Counted from the first letter of the stretch, positions 1 to 8,798 are shown. The stretch is 64,000 nucleotides of DNA from Vibrio anguillarum (GCF_001989995.2 NZ_JAHGUP010000008.1:51664-115663); one strand, 5' to 3'. Notes: generated from the letters alone by a model not told the origin. Program-made: numbers and translations.

Positions 1-2
1 TG

Positions 3-125
3 GCGAAAAATGAAGATGAAGCGATCGTATTTCCTAACCGAAAAGTGGCATTAGGCCAGCGCGCCGCGTTAATGGTGTGCAAAGTGGCGACACGCTATGA
101 AGACGATCAATTGGTATACGATTAA
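3..125 (+). CDS. 3' end of an unidentified protein
   Basis: An open frame enters from the left edge and gives the last 40 residues of a protein, ending ...DDQLVYD before TAA at 123-125. The fragment is hydrophilic and shows no motif I can assign. The start and most of the gene lie outside the window. The stop is followed within 20 bases by a long inverted repeat, which fits the end of a transcription unit. Confidence 0.6.
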   Translation, partial: AKNEDEAIVFPNRKVALGQRAALMVCKVATRYEDDQLVYD

Positions 126-140
126 CCGATGGTACTTTTG

Positions 141-179
141 GCTTGTTAACCTTTTGGCCTGTTGACAAGGTTAACAGGC
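141..179. terminator. inverted repeat between the left-edge gene and btuC
   Basis: Arms at 141-153 and 167-179 pair over 13 positions (one G-U) around a 13-base loop. No clear T-run follows on the plus strand, so this may be a weak terminator for the preceding gene, an attenuator in the btuC leader, or an operator. The 139-base gap is too short, and lacks the conserved boxes, for a cobalamin riboswitch. Confidence 0.4.
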
Positions 180-264
180 GATTGCTTTGGTATATCACTT
201 TCTATTTAAATGGCTTAACGGTAAGGTTAGGCCATTATTGTTTCTCTTACTTACATATAAGCGC

Positions 265-1260
265 ATGACGTTCAATCAGTTACTCTTAAAAAAACAGCGT
301 CGCTGGCATTACGCCCTCTACGCTATGCTGGCATTGTTGATTACGATGAGTGCGTTTTATTTGATGGTGGGTGAGCTCTTTATCAGCCCATTTCACGCTT
401 GGTCACCACTGGAATGGCAGTTAGTGACTGAACTTCGTGCTCCTCGTCTGCTCTCTGCCGTCATCATCGGTGCTTCACTAGCCGTATCAGGCGCTGCGCT
501 GCAAGTGTTATTAGGGAATGTTTTGGCAGAGCCGGGCGTGCTTGGTATTTCCGGTGGCGCCAGTGTGGCGATGGTAGTGGTGCTGTTTTTCTTCCCTGCC
601 TTGGCCTCCCCTGAAATTTTCATGCTTTGTGCCGTAGTCGGTGCGATGGTGTTTACTCTTTTACTGGTCAGCATGGCTAAAGCGATGCGTTTAAGTACAA
701 CTCGCTTACTGTTGGTCGGTGTGGCGCTGGGTATTTTATCTGGTGCTGTGGTGACATGGGCGTTTTATTTCAGTAATGATCTCAGTTTAAGGCAACTGGT
801 TTACTGGTTGATGGGCAGTATTGGTGGTGCAAGCTGGTATCAACATACGCTTTCATTAGCTGCGCTTCCGGTGATCATCTGGCTTGCTCTGCAAGGAAAA
901 ACGTTAGACAAACTGATGTTGGGCGAAACTCATGCAAAGCAGTTAGGTGTGGATGTGCATCGACTACGTTGGAAATTGATTTTTTCCGTGTCGCTGCTGG
1001 TAGGAGCTGCGGTGGCATTGGGCGGTGTGATCAGTTTTGTTGGGTTGGTTGTTCCGCATTTATTGCGCTTGGCGTTTGGTTCTGAAAACCGCTACCTTTT
1101 ACCTATGTCGGCTCTGTTCGGCGCACTCTTACTGGTTTGCGCGGATACCGTTGCCAGAACGGCGCTTAATGCTGCTGAGCTTCCACTTGGTGTCGTCACT
1201 ACCACCATTGGTGCGCCGATTTTTATTTGGATGTTGTTGAAAAACCATGATTCACGTTAA
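265..1260 (+). CDS. btuC: vitamin B12 ABC transporter permease BtuC
   Basis: Inner-membrane permease of the BtuCDF cobalamin importer, FecCD family, with about ten hydrophobic segments. It matches E. coli BtuC closely in remembered landmarks: LRAPRLL near the N-terminus, [37 protein letters not shown] and the C-terminal [21 protein letters not shown] chose the ATG at 265 (MTFNQLLL). An upstream TTG at 187 would add 26 residues that E. coli BtuC lacks. The ribosome site is weak. The 3' end overlaps btuD by 14 bases, indicating translational coupling. The periplasmic partner BtuF is not in the window. Confidence 0.93.
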   Translation: MTFNQLLLKKQRRWHYALYAMLALLITMSAFYLMVGELFISPFHAWSPLEWQLVTELRAPRLLSAVIIGASLAVSGAALQVLLGNVLAEPGVLGISGGASVAMVVVLFFFPALASPEIFMLCAVVGAMVFTLLLVSMAKAMRLSTTRLLLVGVALGILSGAVVTWAFYFSNDLSLRQLVYWLMGSIGGASWYQHTLSLAALPVIIWLALQGKTLDKLMLGETHAKQLGVDVHRLRWKLIFSVSLLVGAAVALGGVISFVGLVVPHLLRLAFGSENRYLLPMSALFGALLLVCADTVARTALNAAELPLGVVTTTIGAPIFIWMLLKNHDSR

Positions 1261-2002
1261 TAGCCTGCAGGTTTCATCACGCTTATTACCACTCTCTTTT
1301 ACCTGCCAAGCGGGAGAGGTGCTGCATGTTATTGGGCCTAATGGCAGCGGAAAAAGCACTTTACTGTCGGCGTTAGCTGGCGTGACAGAGAGCCAAGGTG
1401 AGGTCTACATTGGTGATCTTCAGCTTTCAAGCGCATCGTTAGAGGCGCTGTCACTGCACCGAGCTTATCTGTCGCAAAACGACAAGCCTGTTTTTAATGT
1501 CGATGTTTATCAATATCTTGCCTTAGCGATCCCCAGTTGCGCCGATTTACATTCTCAGGTTGTTAATCAAGCCGTGGTTCATCTCACTCAACGATTGAAT
1601 ATTCAAGACAAATTGCATCGATCCATTCACCAACTGTCAGGCGGCGAATGGCAACGTGTCCGCTTGGCCGGTATTTGCTTGCAAATTTGGCCAACCTTAA
1701 ACCCTTACGCGCAGTTATTGATATTAGATGAACCTGCGGCGCCTCTTGATATTGCTCAAGAAGGGTTGCTTTATCGTTTGATTGAAGAGGTTGCACAGCA
1801 AGGGATAGCGGTAGTGATGGCCAATCACGATCTCAATCGAACATTGCGCCATGCCGATCGCGCTCTGTTACTGCAAGATGGCGTATTGCAAAGTTCCGGC
1901 TCGGTTGAACAAGTATTAGAGAGCCAAGCGTTAAGTGCAGCGTTTCAGACTCAGGTGAAGCAGGTTGTTGTTGAAGGAAAGCCTTACCTTATCTTTGATT
2001 AA
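1247..2002 (+). CDS. btuD: vitamin B12 ABC transporter ATPase BtuD
   Basis: Cytoplasmic ATPase that powers B12 import with BtuC. All ABC motifs are visible: Walker [10 protein letters not shown] near residue 32, Q-loop SQND, signature [12 protein letters not shown] near 128, Walker [13 protein letters not shown] and the switch histidine in [18 protein letters not shown] and HRAYLSQ match E. coli BtuD specifically. At 251 residues it has the family length. It starts inside the end of btuC, so the two are co-translated. The stop is followed immediately by a regulatory strip that does not seem to belong to btuD. Confidence 0.93.
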   Translation: MIHVNSLQVSSRLLPLSFTCQAGEVLHVIGPNGSGKSTLLSALAGVTESQGEVYIGDLQLSSASLEALSLHRAYLSQNDKPVFNVDVYQYLALAIPSCADLHSQVVNQAVVHLTQRLNIQDKLHRSIHQLSGGEWQRVRLAGICLQIWPTLNPYAQLLILDEPAAPLDIAQEGLLYRLIEEVAQQGIAVVMANHDLNRTLRHADRALLLQDGVLQSSGSVEQVLESQALSAAFQTQVKQVVVEGKPYLIFD

Positions 2003-2004
2003 AA

Positions 2005-2039
2005 GCACAACTGTCGTGCAGTCAGCACACTTTTAGCGC
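2005..2039 (+). promoter_or_regulatory. two NtrC-like enhancer palindromes
   Basis: Site 1 at 2005-2019 is GCAC-N7-GTGC, the exact half-site spacing of the NtrC consensus (GCACC-N5-GGTGC). Site 2 at 2025-2039 is GCAC-N7-GCGC, one base off. The centres are 20 bp apart and lie about 108 and 128 bp upstream of the start predicted from the sigma-54 promoter at 2114, which is where NtrC enhancers normally sit. A further inverted repeat, TCAGCACA-N15-TGTGCTGA (2022-2052), overlaps site 2. NtrC is my inference; another enhancer-binding protein is possible. Confidence 0.5.
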
Positions 2040-2113
2040 ATTAATGTGCTGAAGATAGAATGATAAAAATAGTAAGTCTATTAAAAACAAATAGTTAGGT
2101 TTTATGTGAAAGT

Positions 2114-2129
2114 TGGCACGCCAATCGCA
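2114..2129 (+). promoter_or_regulatory. sigma-54 (RpoN) promoter
   Basis: TGGCACG-CCAA-TCGCA matches the -24/-12 consensus TGGCACG-N4-TTGCA with one mismatch in the -12 box. The invariant GG (2115-2116) and GC (2127-2128) are separated by exactly 10 bases. Transcription should begin near 2140. It points rightward into a strip with no ORF that ends in a terminator 40-70 bases later, so it fits a small RNA rather than an mRNA. Confidence 0.65.
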
Positions 2130-2139
2130 TTAATAGAAT

Positions 2140-2212
2140 CGATACATTCTCGTTCTTGTTAGGCTTTTTATAAGTCTCTTAACCACCTTGCTCCCACAAG
2201 GTGGTTTTTTTT
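2140..2212 (+). ncRNA. candidate sigma-54-dependent small RNA
   Basis: This segment runs from the start predicted by the RpoN promoter to a strong terminator and contains no credible reading frame. The RNA would be about 73 nt: a single-stranded AU-rich 5' part, then a 10-bp hairpin with loop CUCCCA and a U8 tail, as in Hfq-bound sRNAs. The C-rich loop could pair with Shine-Dalgarno sequences (inference). It lacks the conserved Qrr core, so it is not a Qrr RNA, and I recognise no other family. The alternative is that the hairpin only terminates btuD and the promoter match is chance. Confidence 0.5.
2181..2212 (+). terminator. rho-independent terminator
   Basis: Arms AACCACCTTG (2181-2190) and CAAGGTGGTT (2197-2206) form a perfect 10-bp stem with a 6-base loop, followed by a run of eight Ts (2205-2212). 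The T-run lies only on the plus strand. It ends the candidate sRNA and any btuCD read-through. Confidence 0.9.
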
Positions 2213-2230
2213 ATATGAGTCTTTGCAAGG

Positions 2231-2806
2231 TTATTGCGTCAATGAAGCAAGGTCAGCAGGACGGTAATAGACTGATTTAAGCACTTTACCTTGGCGAATC
2301 GTTTTGCCTTCAGAGACAAAATCTTGTGCACATTTAGCAATAATGTAGTCGCCTTTTTGTACGGCCATCAGCTCAATACCTTGTTCAGCATAGTAGGCTT
2401 GGGTATCGGCATACTCTTTTTCATTGCGACACACTTTACTCATGTTCGAGCTGTGTACTTCATCCCAGCATGGAATAAATTCGATGCCACGATTCACGGC
2501 AACATTGAGCAGAAGATCAATCAAATAGCTGATCGCTAAGTTGTCACTCACTTGGCTATGTCCTAGGTGGACTAAACGACCCATCAAAACGTACACAGTA
2601 TCGATGATCGCATCCGCTTGTTCCGTTTTATTGTCAGCTTCAGCAAGTTCAGTCAACTCTTCAATCGCGAGCGAAGTATGCAACGTGTCAGCTTTATCGT
2701 TTAAGCTGCTGGCATCAGCAACGGGGAGATCAAAGGTGCTACGAAACTCGGTAATATCGCGGTAAAGATGATCGTAAATCTCTTGAGTAAGCTTGGATAA
2801 ATGCAT
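2231..2806 (-). CDS. MazG-like nucleoside triphosphate pyrophosphohydrolase family protein
   Basis: 191 residues, all-alpha NTP pyrophosphatase (MazG/PRA-PH-like) superfamily. The metal-binding pattern is visible: EELTEL near residues 49-54 followed by QADAIIDTVYVLMGR near 63-77, the EExxE...ExxD arrangement of this fold. Members hydrolyse non-canonical or excess NTPs to NMP and pyrophosphate. The exact substrate cannot be read here. The C-terminal half (about residues 110-191) is an extension beyond the core. The ATG at 2806 has a modest GAG ribosome site. It converges on the candidate sRNA. Confidence 0.75.
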   Translation of the reverse strand: MHLSKLTQEIYDHLYRDITEFRSTFDLPVADASSLNDKADTLHTSLAIEELTELAEADNKTEQADAIIDTVYVLMGRLVHLGHSQVSDNLAISYLIDLLLNVAVNRGIEFIPCWDEVHSSNMSKVCRNEKEYADTQAYYAEQGIELMAVQKGDYIIAKCAQDFVSEGKTIRQGKVLKSVYYRPADLASLTQ

Positions 2807-2897
2807 TATCTCGGTCCATTGGTTTGGTTAACAGGGATTGTGACGCGTAGTAACAAATTGATAGTAATAAACTGACAGTAAGAAAATGGATAGTAAC

Positions 2898-2934
2898 AAA
2901 CTGATGGCAAAGCTGCGACCCATGCCATCAGTTT
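2898..2934 (-). terminator. terminator-like hairpin after the DUF1415 gene
   Basis: Perfect 12-bp arms (2898-2909 and 2923-2934) with a 13-base loop, starting 15 bases beyond the stop of the leftward DUF1415 gene. On the minus strand the second arm ends in TTT, a poor U-tract. The flanking bases 2860-2905 contain imperfect copies of a short unit like GATAGTAACAAACTGA. Confidence 0.5.
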
Positions 2935-2949
2935 GGTCAAAGAACAGGG

Positions 2950-3516
2950 TTACTTATTGAGAAACAAATAAGGAAACAGTTGGCGGCGTTCTTGGTCACT
3001 TAGAGCACTAACACGAGCGATATTGGTATCGGGAATCGCTTCTGGGTTAGGGTAGTGCTTGAGTACTTTTTCCATGCTCTCTTCGCGAATAAGATGGAAA
3101 ATCGGGTACGGCGAACGGTTAGTTAGGTTTTCGTCATCTTCGGGGCGTGTGCCGCCAAAACAGTAGTGAGGGTGAAAGGTAGCGACTTGGAAGATGCCTT
3201 GCCAATCTTGTTGCGTAATTAATGCTTCGACCCAATCGATAAAAAAGTTGTACTCAAAAAAATCTTCGAGCATGTTTGGCACCACCACTAAGGTGGTCTC
3301 AAGAGACTGTGCCGAGCTGCCTTCTAACTCTAGCAATTGTTGCAAAATATCTTGCAGCAATTGTTCTTCAGTATCGGCTTCACTGACGAAAATTTTGATC
3401 TGCTGGTTACGTTGTGGTTTTGCGGCGAAAGGGCAGAGATTTAAGCCAATCACCACATCGTTAAGCCACTGTTCGACTTCAGTTGTGATGGCGGTTTTAT
3501 TTATAGTTACGCTCAT
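2950..3516 (-). CDS. DUF1415 family protein
   Basis: About 188 residues. I recognise the DUF1415 pattern: a start like VEQWLNDVVIGLNLCPFA, then TTLVVVPNML, DFFEYNFFIDW and FHPHYCFGG, with NRSPYPIFHLIRE in the C-terminal half. Function is unknown. The conserved cysteines and histidines (LCPFA, FHPHYCF) hint at a metal or redox role (inference). I chose ATG at 3516; a TTG at 3537 would add seven residues without better ribosome-site support. It is cytoplasmic, with no signal peptide or membrane segment. Confidence 0.8.
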   Translation of the reverse strand: MSVTINKTAITTEVEQWLNDVVIGLNLCPFAAKPQRNQQIKIFVSEADTEEQLLQDILQQLLELEGSSAQSLETTLVVVPNMLEDFFEYNFFIDWVEALITQQDWQGIFQVATFHPHYCFGGTRPEDDENLTNRSPYPIFHLIREESMEKVLKHYPNPEAIPDTNIARVSALSDQERRQLFPYLFLNK

Positions 3517-3585
3517 AGTGCTTATTAAAACAGTCAATTTGGCGCAAGCATAACATGAGTCTTTTGATAAAGTGAGTGGATAACA

Positions 3586-4800
3586 CTACTTGATCAATTC
3601 ATGCAGCGGTTTGCGGTGCGCAAGGGCGCGGTCATCATGGCGCAATTTCCAACAGAGAAAAAACATCGCCACATACAACACCATTCCACCCGAAACCACC
3701 ACCGGCCAACCGCCATTTTGCCAGCAATAGAGTAGGAAAAACCCGCCGAGGCTGCCACCTACATAGTAATGAACCAAATACAGAGCAGTCGCGGTTGCTT
3801 TTGCGCTGCTGGCCTTTTGGCTCACCCATGAGTAGGCGAGCGTATGGGTAAAAAAGGCGCCGAAACTGATCAACATTAAACCGATCAGCATAAACGGGAT
3901 CGATTCAATCAAGGCTAGCCACATCCCCGACAAACTGAGTAAGGCTCCCAACATCATGCCCGAAATGGCATTGTAGCGTTTTGTCCAGTTGGCGGTCAGT
4001 TTCGAGCTGAGTGTTCCCGCCAAATAACATAGGAAGATCAGCGACGCTAAGCCAATCGGTAGCGAGTAGGGTTCAGCGACAAGCCGAAAGCCCATCACTG
4101 AGTAGAGATTAACAAACAGCGCGAAGTTAGTACCACCAATCAGCATCGCTAGCCACAGTGTGCGGTTAGAAAGATGTTTTACTAGCGCACGGTTGTGGTG
4201 AAAGAACAAGCCTCGTTGCGGCGTGAAATTGCGTTGAATGGGCAGTAACCACAGCACAGTGATGGCGCATACGAAAGTAAGTATGGCAATCACAATCACG
4301 GCTTGTTGCCAGCCAAAGGCATCGGTCAATATACCGCCTAAAATTCGGCCGCTAATGCCACCTAATGAATTCGCAGCAATATAACCGCCAATCGCTTGGC
4401 TAAATGCTTGAGGTGAAAGCTCCTCAGCCATGTAAGCCACGGCAACCGAAGCAAAGGCGGCCAATGCGACGCCCATTAGTGCACGAGTTAAAACCAGCAC
4501 CCACAGTTGTTGGCTGATCAGCATCAAGCTGCCGATCAAGGGCATCATGAATAGCCCCAATAACATCACTTTGCGGCGGCCAAAGGATTCAGAGCTGATT
4601 GCCCAAGGGACTAAACTGACGGAGAGTGCGAGAGTTGATGCGGCAAATAACCAGTTAATTTGAGTTTCCGAAACCGCAAAATGCGTAGCAAGGTAGGGCA
4701 ACATTGGCTGAAAAAGATAGAGATTACAAAAGACTAAGAACGAGCCGAGCGCAAGCCCCCAAGTGACTTTTCGGTATTCTTTACTGCCAATTTCGATCAT
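3586..4800 (-). CDS. MFS transporter, YnfM-like
   Basis: 404 residues with about twelve hydrophobic helices, major facilitator superfamily. The loop 2-3 signature appears as SESFGRRKVM near residue 70. ALMGVALAAFASVAVAYMAEE and ANSLGGISGRILGG resemble E. coli YnfM, an arabinose-efflux-type exporter of unclear substrate. A LysR gene is divergent from it, the arrangement of ynfM/ynfL in E. coli. It probably exports a small metabolite or drug in response to the LysR ligand; the substrate is unknown. Confidence 0.8.
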   Translation of the reverse strand: MIEIGSKEYRKVTWGLALGSFLVFCNLYLFQPMLPYLATHFAVSETQINWLFAASTLALSVSLVPWAISSESFGRRKVMLLGLFMMPLIGSLMLISQQLWVLVLTRALMGVALAAFASVAVAYMAEELSPQAFSQAIGGYIAANSLGGISGRILGGILTDAFGWQQAVIVIAILTFVCAITVLWLLPIQRNFTPQRGLFFHHNRALVKHLSNRTLWLAMLIGGTNFALFVNLYSVMGFRLVAEPYSLPIGLASLIFLCYLAGTLSSKLTANWTKRYNAISGMMLGALLSLSGMWLALIESIPFMLIGLMLISFGAFFTHTLAYSWVSQKASSAKATATALYLVHYYVGGSLGGFFLLYCWQNGGWPVVVSGGMVLYVAMFFLCWKLRHDDRALAHRKPLHELIK

Positions 4801-4954
4801 GATTACGCTTCACTTACGTTATGTATCTGTGATCACAGTAGCAGTGGCTTGGTGATTAATAAAATATATTAAAAATATCGTCGTGATATATAAAATATAT
4901 CCCAACCTCGTTGGACGAATCTCGCTTCGTTTGATTTTGTGGAACCATAACGCT
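4801..4954. promoter_or_regulatory. divergent promoter region between the MFS gene and the LysR gene
   Basis: The 154 bp between the two start codons are very AT-rich at 4858-4905, where ATATAT-type half-sites recur (AAAATATATTAAAAATATC, then GATATATAAAATATATC). These are compatible with T-N11-A LysR boxes, but I cannot single one out. Confidence 0.35.
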
Positions 4955-5824
4955 ATGGATACTCGCCATCTAAAACATTTTTCGGCTGTGGTTCAGTGCG
5001 GCAGCTTTACTTTAGCAGCCCAGCAACTGCACATTGCGCAGCCAGCACTCAGTATTTCGATTAAAAAATTTGAGCAGCAATTAGGGGTTGTTTTGCTAAA
5101 AAGAGATGAGCGAAAAGTGACGCTGACCCATGAAGGGCAAGTGTTATATGAACACACCACTCGTATTTTGCAGCAACTTGAAGATGCACAATTGGCGATG
5201 GATGAGCTTAAAGGGCTCGTCAAAGGCGAAGTGAGGCTCGGCGCGCCGAGCATGATGGGATCCTATTTCTTTCCAGAAATTGTAATGGCTTTTAAAAGTC
5301 ACTTTCCCTTGCTAAAAATGACGGTGATAGAAGCGGGAACTCAGTCGATTCGAAAAATGTTGCTCAGTGGTGAGCTAGATATTGGCGTGATCCTCAATCA
5401 TGATCTTCCTCCGGATTTAGAGGTTGATCCCCTCTTATCATCGCAAATGGTGGCGGTAGTGGGGAAAGAACATGAGTTAGCACAACGAGAATCGATAGAT
5501 TTTAAGACCTTTTTTGAGCATGAATTGGTAATGTTTAAGCCCGGTTATTTCCACCGCGACTTCATTGATAAAGTGTGTAAAGAGCATAAGCTCAGCGCAC
5601 ATTTCTCTTTTGAAACCAATCTGTTGCCAATGATTTTAAGTATTGTCAAACATGAGTACGCAGTGACTGCGTTGTTAGAGCTTGTGACGGAGCATGAACC
5701 GGATGTACGAGCGCTCCCTTTTGAACCGCCAGTCTGGTTAGATTTAGCCCTCGCATGGCGCAAAGAGGGCTATTTGTCTAATGCCGACCGTACTTTTATT
5801 GAATTTGTGAAACAGTACGTGTGA
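4955..5824 (+). CDS. LysR-family transcriptional regulator
   Basis: 289 residues. The N-terminal winged helix-turn-helix is clear (MDTRHLKHFSAVVQCGSF, then AAQQLHIAQPALS with LGVVLLKRDERKVTLT), followed by the LysR substrate-binding domain. I chose ATG at 4955 because LysR proteins begin at this motif; the frame extends 24 codons upstream without homology. It is divergent from the YnfM-like exporter, which it most likely controls together with its own gene. The inducer is unknown. Confidence 0.88.
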   Translation: MDTRHLKHFSAVVQCGSFTLAAQQLHIAQPALSISIKKFEQQLGVVLLKRDERKVTLTHEGQVLYEHTTRILQQLEDAQLAMDELKGLVKGEVRLGAPSMMGSYFFPEIVMAFKSHFPLLKMTVIEAGTQSIRKMLLSGELDIGVILNHDLPPDLEVDPLLSSQMVAVVGKEHELAQRESIDFKTFFEHELVMFKPGYFHRDFIDKVCKEHKLSAHFSFETNLLPMILSIVKHEYAVTALLELVTEHEPDVRALPFEPPVWLDLALAWRKEGYLSNADRTFIEFVKQYV

Positions 5825-5847
5825 AAGGGGCGATGTGTATCGTTCGA

Positions 5848-6075
5848 TTAACTTTGATAGATTTTTTCAAAGTTGTTTGGGTTCCAGCCAATCATAATCC
5901 GATCACCAATTTTTAAAGCCGGTACACTGCGCGCGCCGATCGCATCCAGTTCCTTCCGGCCGCGTTGCATTTTTGCGTTACATAAGCGGTAGGGGATCTG
6001 TTTGGCGTCAAGATAGCGCTGAGCATCTTTACAGTGCGGGCATTTATCTTTGACGTAGAGCACAATACGTTTCAT
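5848..6075 (-). CDS. small glutaredoxin-like protein
   Basis: 75 residues with a thioredoxin/glutaredoxin fold: an N-terminal strand (MKRIVLYVKDK), the active site CPHC at about residues 12-15, and the cis-proline loop SVPAL near residue 51. Such proteins reduce disulfides or bind glutathione. ATG at 6075 follows GAG at a suitable distance; a GTG at 6084 is an alternative. It is convergent with the LysR gene (23 bp gap) and its partner is not evident. Confidence 0.75.
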   Translation of the reverse strand: MKRIVLYVKDKCPHCKDAQRYLDAKQIPYRLCNAKMQRGRKELDAIGARSVPALKIGDRIMIGWNPNNFEKIYQS

Positions 6076-6240
6076 CCAATTCACTCATTAACCGAACATA
6101 AAGGGCGGCAAGTTTACCCACCGAGGCGCTGAGTTTCAACTCTCTCGGATGCGAAGCCTTGCTCCTTGTGATTGGAAAGATGAAACGCAGGCTTGATTCA
6201 GTTACACTTAGCGCCTTTTTTATGAGTCAGTTGCTGGGCT

Positions 6241-6744
6241 ATGCATCCATCTTTTCGTTACATACAAAACTATCCACCTCATCTCGTTTCACAAGTTGAA
6301 CAGTTGATCACGGCCGGTAAATTCGTTAGTTGGTTTGAGCAACGCTACCCACAGCGCCATTCGATTCAAAGTGAAAAAGCGTTGTTTAACTACGCGATTG
6401 ATCTCAAAAATCAATACATGAAAAAAACGGCGCCGATCAGTAAAGTGGTGTACGACAATAAAATCCACATTATCAATAACGCACTAGGGTTGCACAGCTA
6501 TGTTGCCAAAGTGCATGGTGGGAAAATCAAATCTAAAAATGAGATCCGCATAGCGAGCATGTTTAAAGAAGCACCGGAGCCGCTGTTGCGCATGCTAGTG
6601 GTACATGAGCTGGCTCACATCAAAGAGAAAGAGCACAACAAGGCTTTCTATCAACTGTGTTGCCATATGGAACCGAATTATCATCAGCTCGAGTTTGATG
6701 CACGATTATTTATGATGTATCTCGATTTAAAAGAGGATCAGTAA
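6241..6744 (+). CDS. YgjP-like metallopeptidase domain protein (DUF45)
   Basis: 167 residues. A zinc-binding HELAH sits at residues 122-126 with a third ligand histidine at 132 (HELAH-N5-H), typical of the YgjP/WLM-like metallopeptidase group. [21 protein letters not shown] and [11 protein letters not shown] fit that family. E. coli YgjP has been described as a nucleotide pyrophosphatase, so a protease role should not be assumed. The stop overlaps the rlmF start (TAATG), so the two are translationally coupled. Confidence 0.75.
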   Translation: MHPSFRYIQNYPPHLVSQVEQLITAGKFVSWFEQRYPQRHSIQSEKALFNYAIDLKNQYMKKTAPISKVVYDNKIHIINNALGLHSYVAKVHGGKIKSKNEIRIASMFKEAPEPLLRMLVVHELAHIKEKEHNKAFYQLCCHMEPNYHQLEFDARLFMMYLDLKEDQ

Positions 6745-7778
6745 TGTCAGCCAAAGCGAAGCCGCAGAAAAGCCAACCTGAAGCGAGCCATAAAAAACCT
6801 GCGTTAAAAGCAAAGCAGGGGTTACATCCTCGTAATCAGCATCAAGGACAATACGATTTCCCCGCGCTGATTAATACACTGCCTTCTTTGAAGCCTTTTG
6901 TTATTCGCAACCCGAGTGGTGAGCCGAGCATCAATTTCTCCGATGCGATGGCGGTGAAAATGCTCAACAAAGCGTTATTGGCACATCATTATCATGTGGC
7001 CCATTGGGATATTCCCGCTGGGTATTTGTGCCCGCCGATCCCCGGTCGAGCTGATTATATCCATCGCGTGGCCGATCTGCTGCTAGATGAGTGCTCAGCA
7101 ATCAAGCATGAAAAGGTTCAAGCACTTGATATTGGGGTCGGAGCGAACTGTATTTATCCGATAGTGGGCGTGGCAGAGTACGGCTGGCGCTATGTTGGTA
7201 GCGATATTGATCCTATCTCTATCCAATCCGCCAATCTGGTGGTTAATGGCAATGCTTCACTTAATGGGCGTATTGAATGCCGTTTGCAGAGTGATGCAAA
7301 ACACATTTTTAAGCAGATTATTCAAGAAAATGAGCGTTACGATCTCACCACGTGCAACCCGCCTTTTCATGCATCACAACTACAGGCGCAGCAAGGCAGC
7401 GAACGTAAGTTGAAAAATTTACAGCGTAATCGAGTCAAAAAAGGTCAAGAAATTGCGGGGCAAGACGCTAACAGAAGTAAGGCGGTTACGCTCAACTTTG
7501 GTGGACAAAAAGCTGAGTTATGGTGCCCCGGTGGTGAAGCTGCCTTTATTAAAAACATGGCCTTTGAAAGTCAACACTACGCTCAGCAAGTGCTGTGGTT
7601 CACCACATTGATCTCTAAAAAAGAGAATGTACGTTGGATGCAAAAACAGTTAGATAAAGTGGGTGCTGCAGTGGTGAAGGTTGTTGAAATGCAACAAGGG
7701 CAAAAAGTGAGTCGATTCATCGCATGGAGTTTCCAAAATGACAGCCAACGCAAACAATGGTTAGCGGCAAAGTGCTAG
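6744..7778 (+). CDS. rlmF: 23S rRNA (adenine(1618)-N6)-methyltransferase RlmF
   Basis: 344 residues. It uses S-adenosylmethionine to methylate A1618 of 23S rRNA. The SAM loop [12 protein letters not shown] is at 128-139, the acidic VGSDIDP follows, and the N6-adenine catalytic motif is NPPF at 205-208. The first 35 residues are lysine-rich and disordered, as in many RlmF proteins. The start overlaps the stop of the YgjP-like gene. Confidence 0.92.
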   Translation: MSAKAKPQKSQPEASHKKPALKAKQGLHPRNQHQGQYDFPALINTLPSLKPFVIRNPSGEPSINFSDAMAVKMLNKALLAHHYHVAHWDIPAGYLCPPIPGRADYIHRVADLLLDECSAIKHEKVQALDIGVGANCIYPIVGVAEYGWRYVGSDIDPISIQSANLVVNGNASLNGRIECRLQSDAKHIFKQIIQENERYDLTTCNPPFHASQLQAQQGSERKLKNLQRNRVKKGQEIAGQDANRSKAVTLNFGGQKAELWCPGGEAAFIKNMAFESQHYAQQVLWFTTLISKKENVRWMQKQLDKVGAAVVKVVEMQQGQKVSRFIAWSFQNDSQRKQWLAAKC

Positions 7779-7840
7779 GCTGACTTCGTTGATTGACTAT
7801 ATTGGTCAGTGAGTTGAGATAGCAATAGAAGGAGTAAGGT

Positions 7841-8062
7841 ATGGACTTTGACCTTTATTTACCTTGCCAACCTGACTGGATCTGCCAGCCCTTCGCTTAT
7901 CTGTTTGCCTTGCTTGCGATGATTGGGCTTGGGTTTTTTATTCGTATTATCTATCGAGAATATCAAAAAATTCAGCGCGCTCAGAAAGTCAGACGTCTTC
8001 GCCGTATCCACTATCGTGACCGTAATGGTGGCAAAGACGGTAGACCCACCAATATCAAATAA
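7841..8062 (+). CDS. small single-pass membrane protein
   Basis: 73 residues with a strong ribosome site (AGGAG at 7830-7834). An N-terminal segment with two Cys-Gln pairs (PCQPDWICQPF) leads into one hydrophobic helix (about residues 19-38), then a strongly basic tail (RRLRRIHYRDRN). The charge pattern predicts an outside N-terminus and a cytoplasmic C-terminus. I do not recognise a family. It may be cotranscribed with rlmF (62 bp gap). Confidence 0.65.
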   Translation: MDFDLYLPCQPDWICQPFAYLFALLAMIGLGFFIRIIYREYQKIQRAQKVRRLRRIHYRDRNGGKDGRPTNIK

Positions 8063-8084
8063 CCCTTACCCTAGTAATACGATG

Positions 8085-8798
8085 TTAGGAAAAGGTATCG
8101 AGCGCCGCTTGATATTTTTTCTCTAACGCTTTATTTCCTGCCTTTTTCTCTAACTCTACCAATAATTGAAGCGATGTTTTTTGGTTACCGTAGCGCTGAT
8201 TAAATTGCATCAAGCGGATGCGAGCTTGCGTGTATTGTTGAGCGTCAATTTCCAATTTAGCTAATTGCAGCAATGAACGAACTCGATTAGGGTCATGGTC
8301 TAATGTTTTTGCAAAATAGTAGCGCGCTTGTTCTTTATCGCCAGATTTTAACGCGCAAAAGGCTGCGTTCTCATAGCTTGCAGGGACAAGGTAATAATAG
8401 GGTTGAGCAATGGCGCGGTTAAAATATTGATCGGCTTTTTGATATTCGCCCTGCTTACACAAAAATGTACCGTAGTTATTGAGAATATTGCCGTTTTTGG
8501 GATGGGCGCGAAGCGCGGTTTGATAGGTTTTACGTGCGGCCTCTGTTTCACCGACAGTTTGGTAGTAGTGAGCCATCGCAAGTTGCGAGCGATAGTAAGT
8601 CGGCGCATGTTGTGTGGCTTTTTCTAGGTTCTCACGCGCTTTGCTCATGTTGCCATTTTCTAAATAGCCTAGGCCGAGCGCAATGCGAGATTCGGCCATT
8701 TCAACCGGATCCGCTTTTACTTCAGGCTCACCCTTTTCGTTCACGGTGACACAGGCCGATAACGTGAACATTATCAATATCATCAGTACTTTTTTCAT
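8085..8798 (-). CDS. pilW: type IV pilus biogenesis/stability lipoprotein PilF/PilW
   Basis: 237 residues. The signal peptide has a lipobox (TLSAC, Cys16). The mature part is a chain of tetratricopeptide repeats (ALGLGYLENGNMSKARENLEKA, HYYQTVGETEAARKTY, NYGTFLCKQGEYQKADQYF and others). This is the pilotin that helps PilQ secretin assembly and pilus stability. In many gammaproteobacteria the gene sits between rlmN and rodZ/ispG; here its neighbour is metA. The N-terminal ATG has a plausible AGGAGC-like ribosome site. Confidence 0.82.
   Translation of the reverse strand: MKKVLMILIMFTLSACVTVNEKGEPEVKADPVEMAESRIALGLGYLENGNMSKARENLEKATQHAPTYYRSQLAMAHYYQTVGETEAARKTYQTALRAHPKNGNILNNYGTFLCKQGEYQKADQYFNRAIAQPYYYLVPASYENAAFCALKSGDKEQARYYFAKTLDHDPNRVRSLLQLAKLEIDAQQYTQARIRLMQFNQRYGNQKTSLQLLVELEKKAGNKALEKKYQAALDTFS

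Noticed and set aside
141..264. Cobalamin riboswitch before btuC
   Set aside because: The space is only about 140 bases and has no B12-box-like conserved sequence; only one inverted repeat is present.
2140..2212. A Qrr quorum-sensing sRNA
   Set aside because: Sigma-54 promoter and terminator fit, but the strongly conserved Qrr core is not present and luxO is not adjacent.
2860..2940. CRISPR-like or tandem repeat array
   Set aside because: Only a few imperfect copies of a short AT-rich unit are present; no spacers, and no cas genes in the window.
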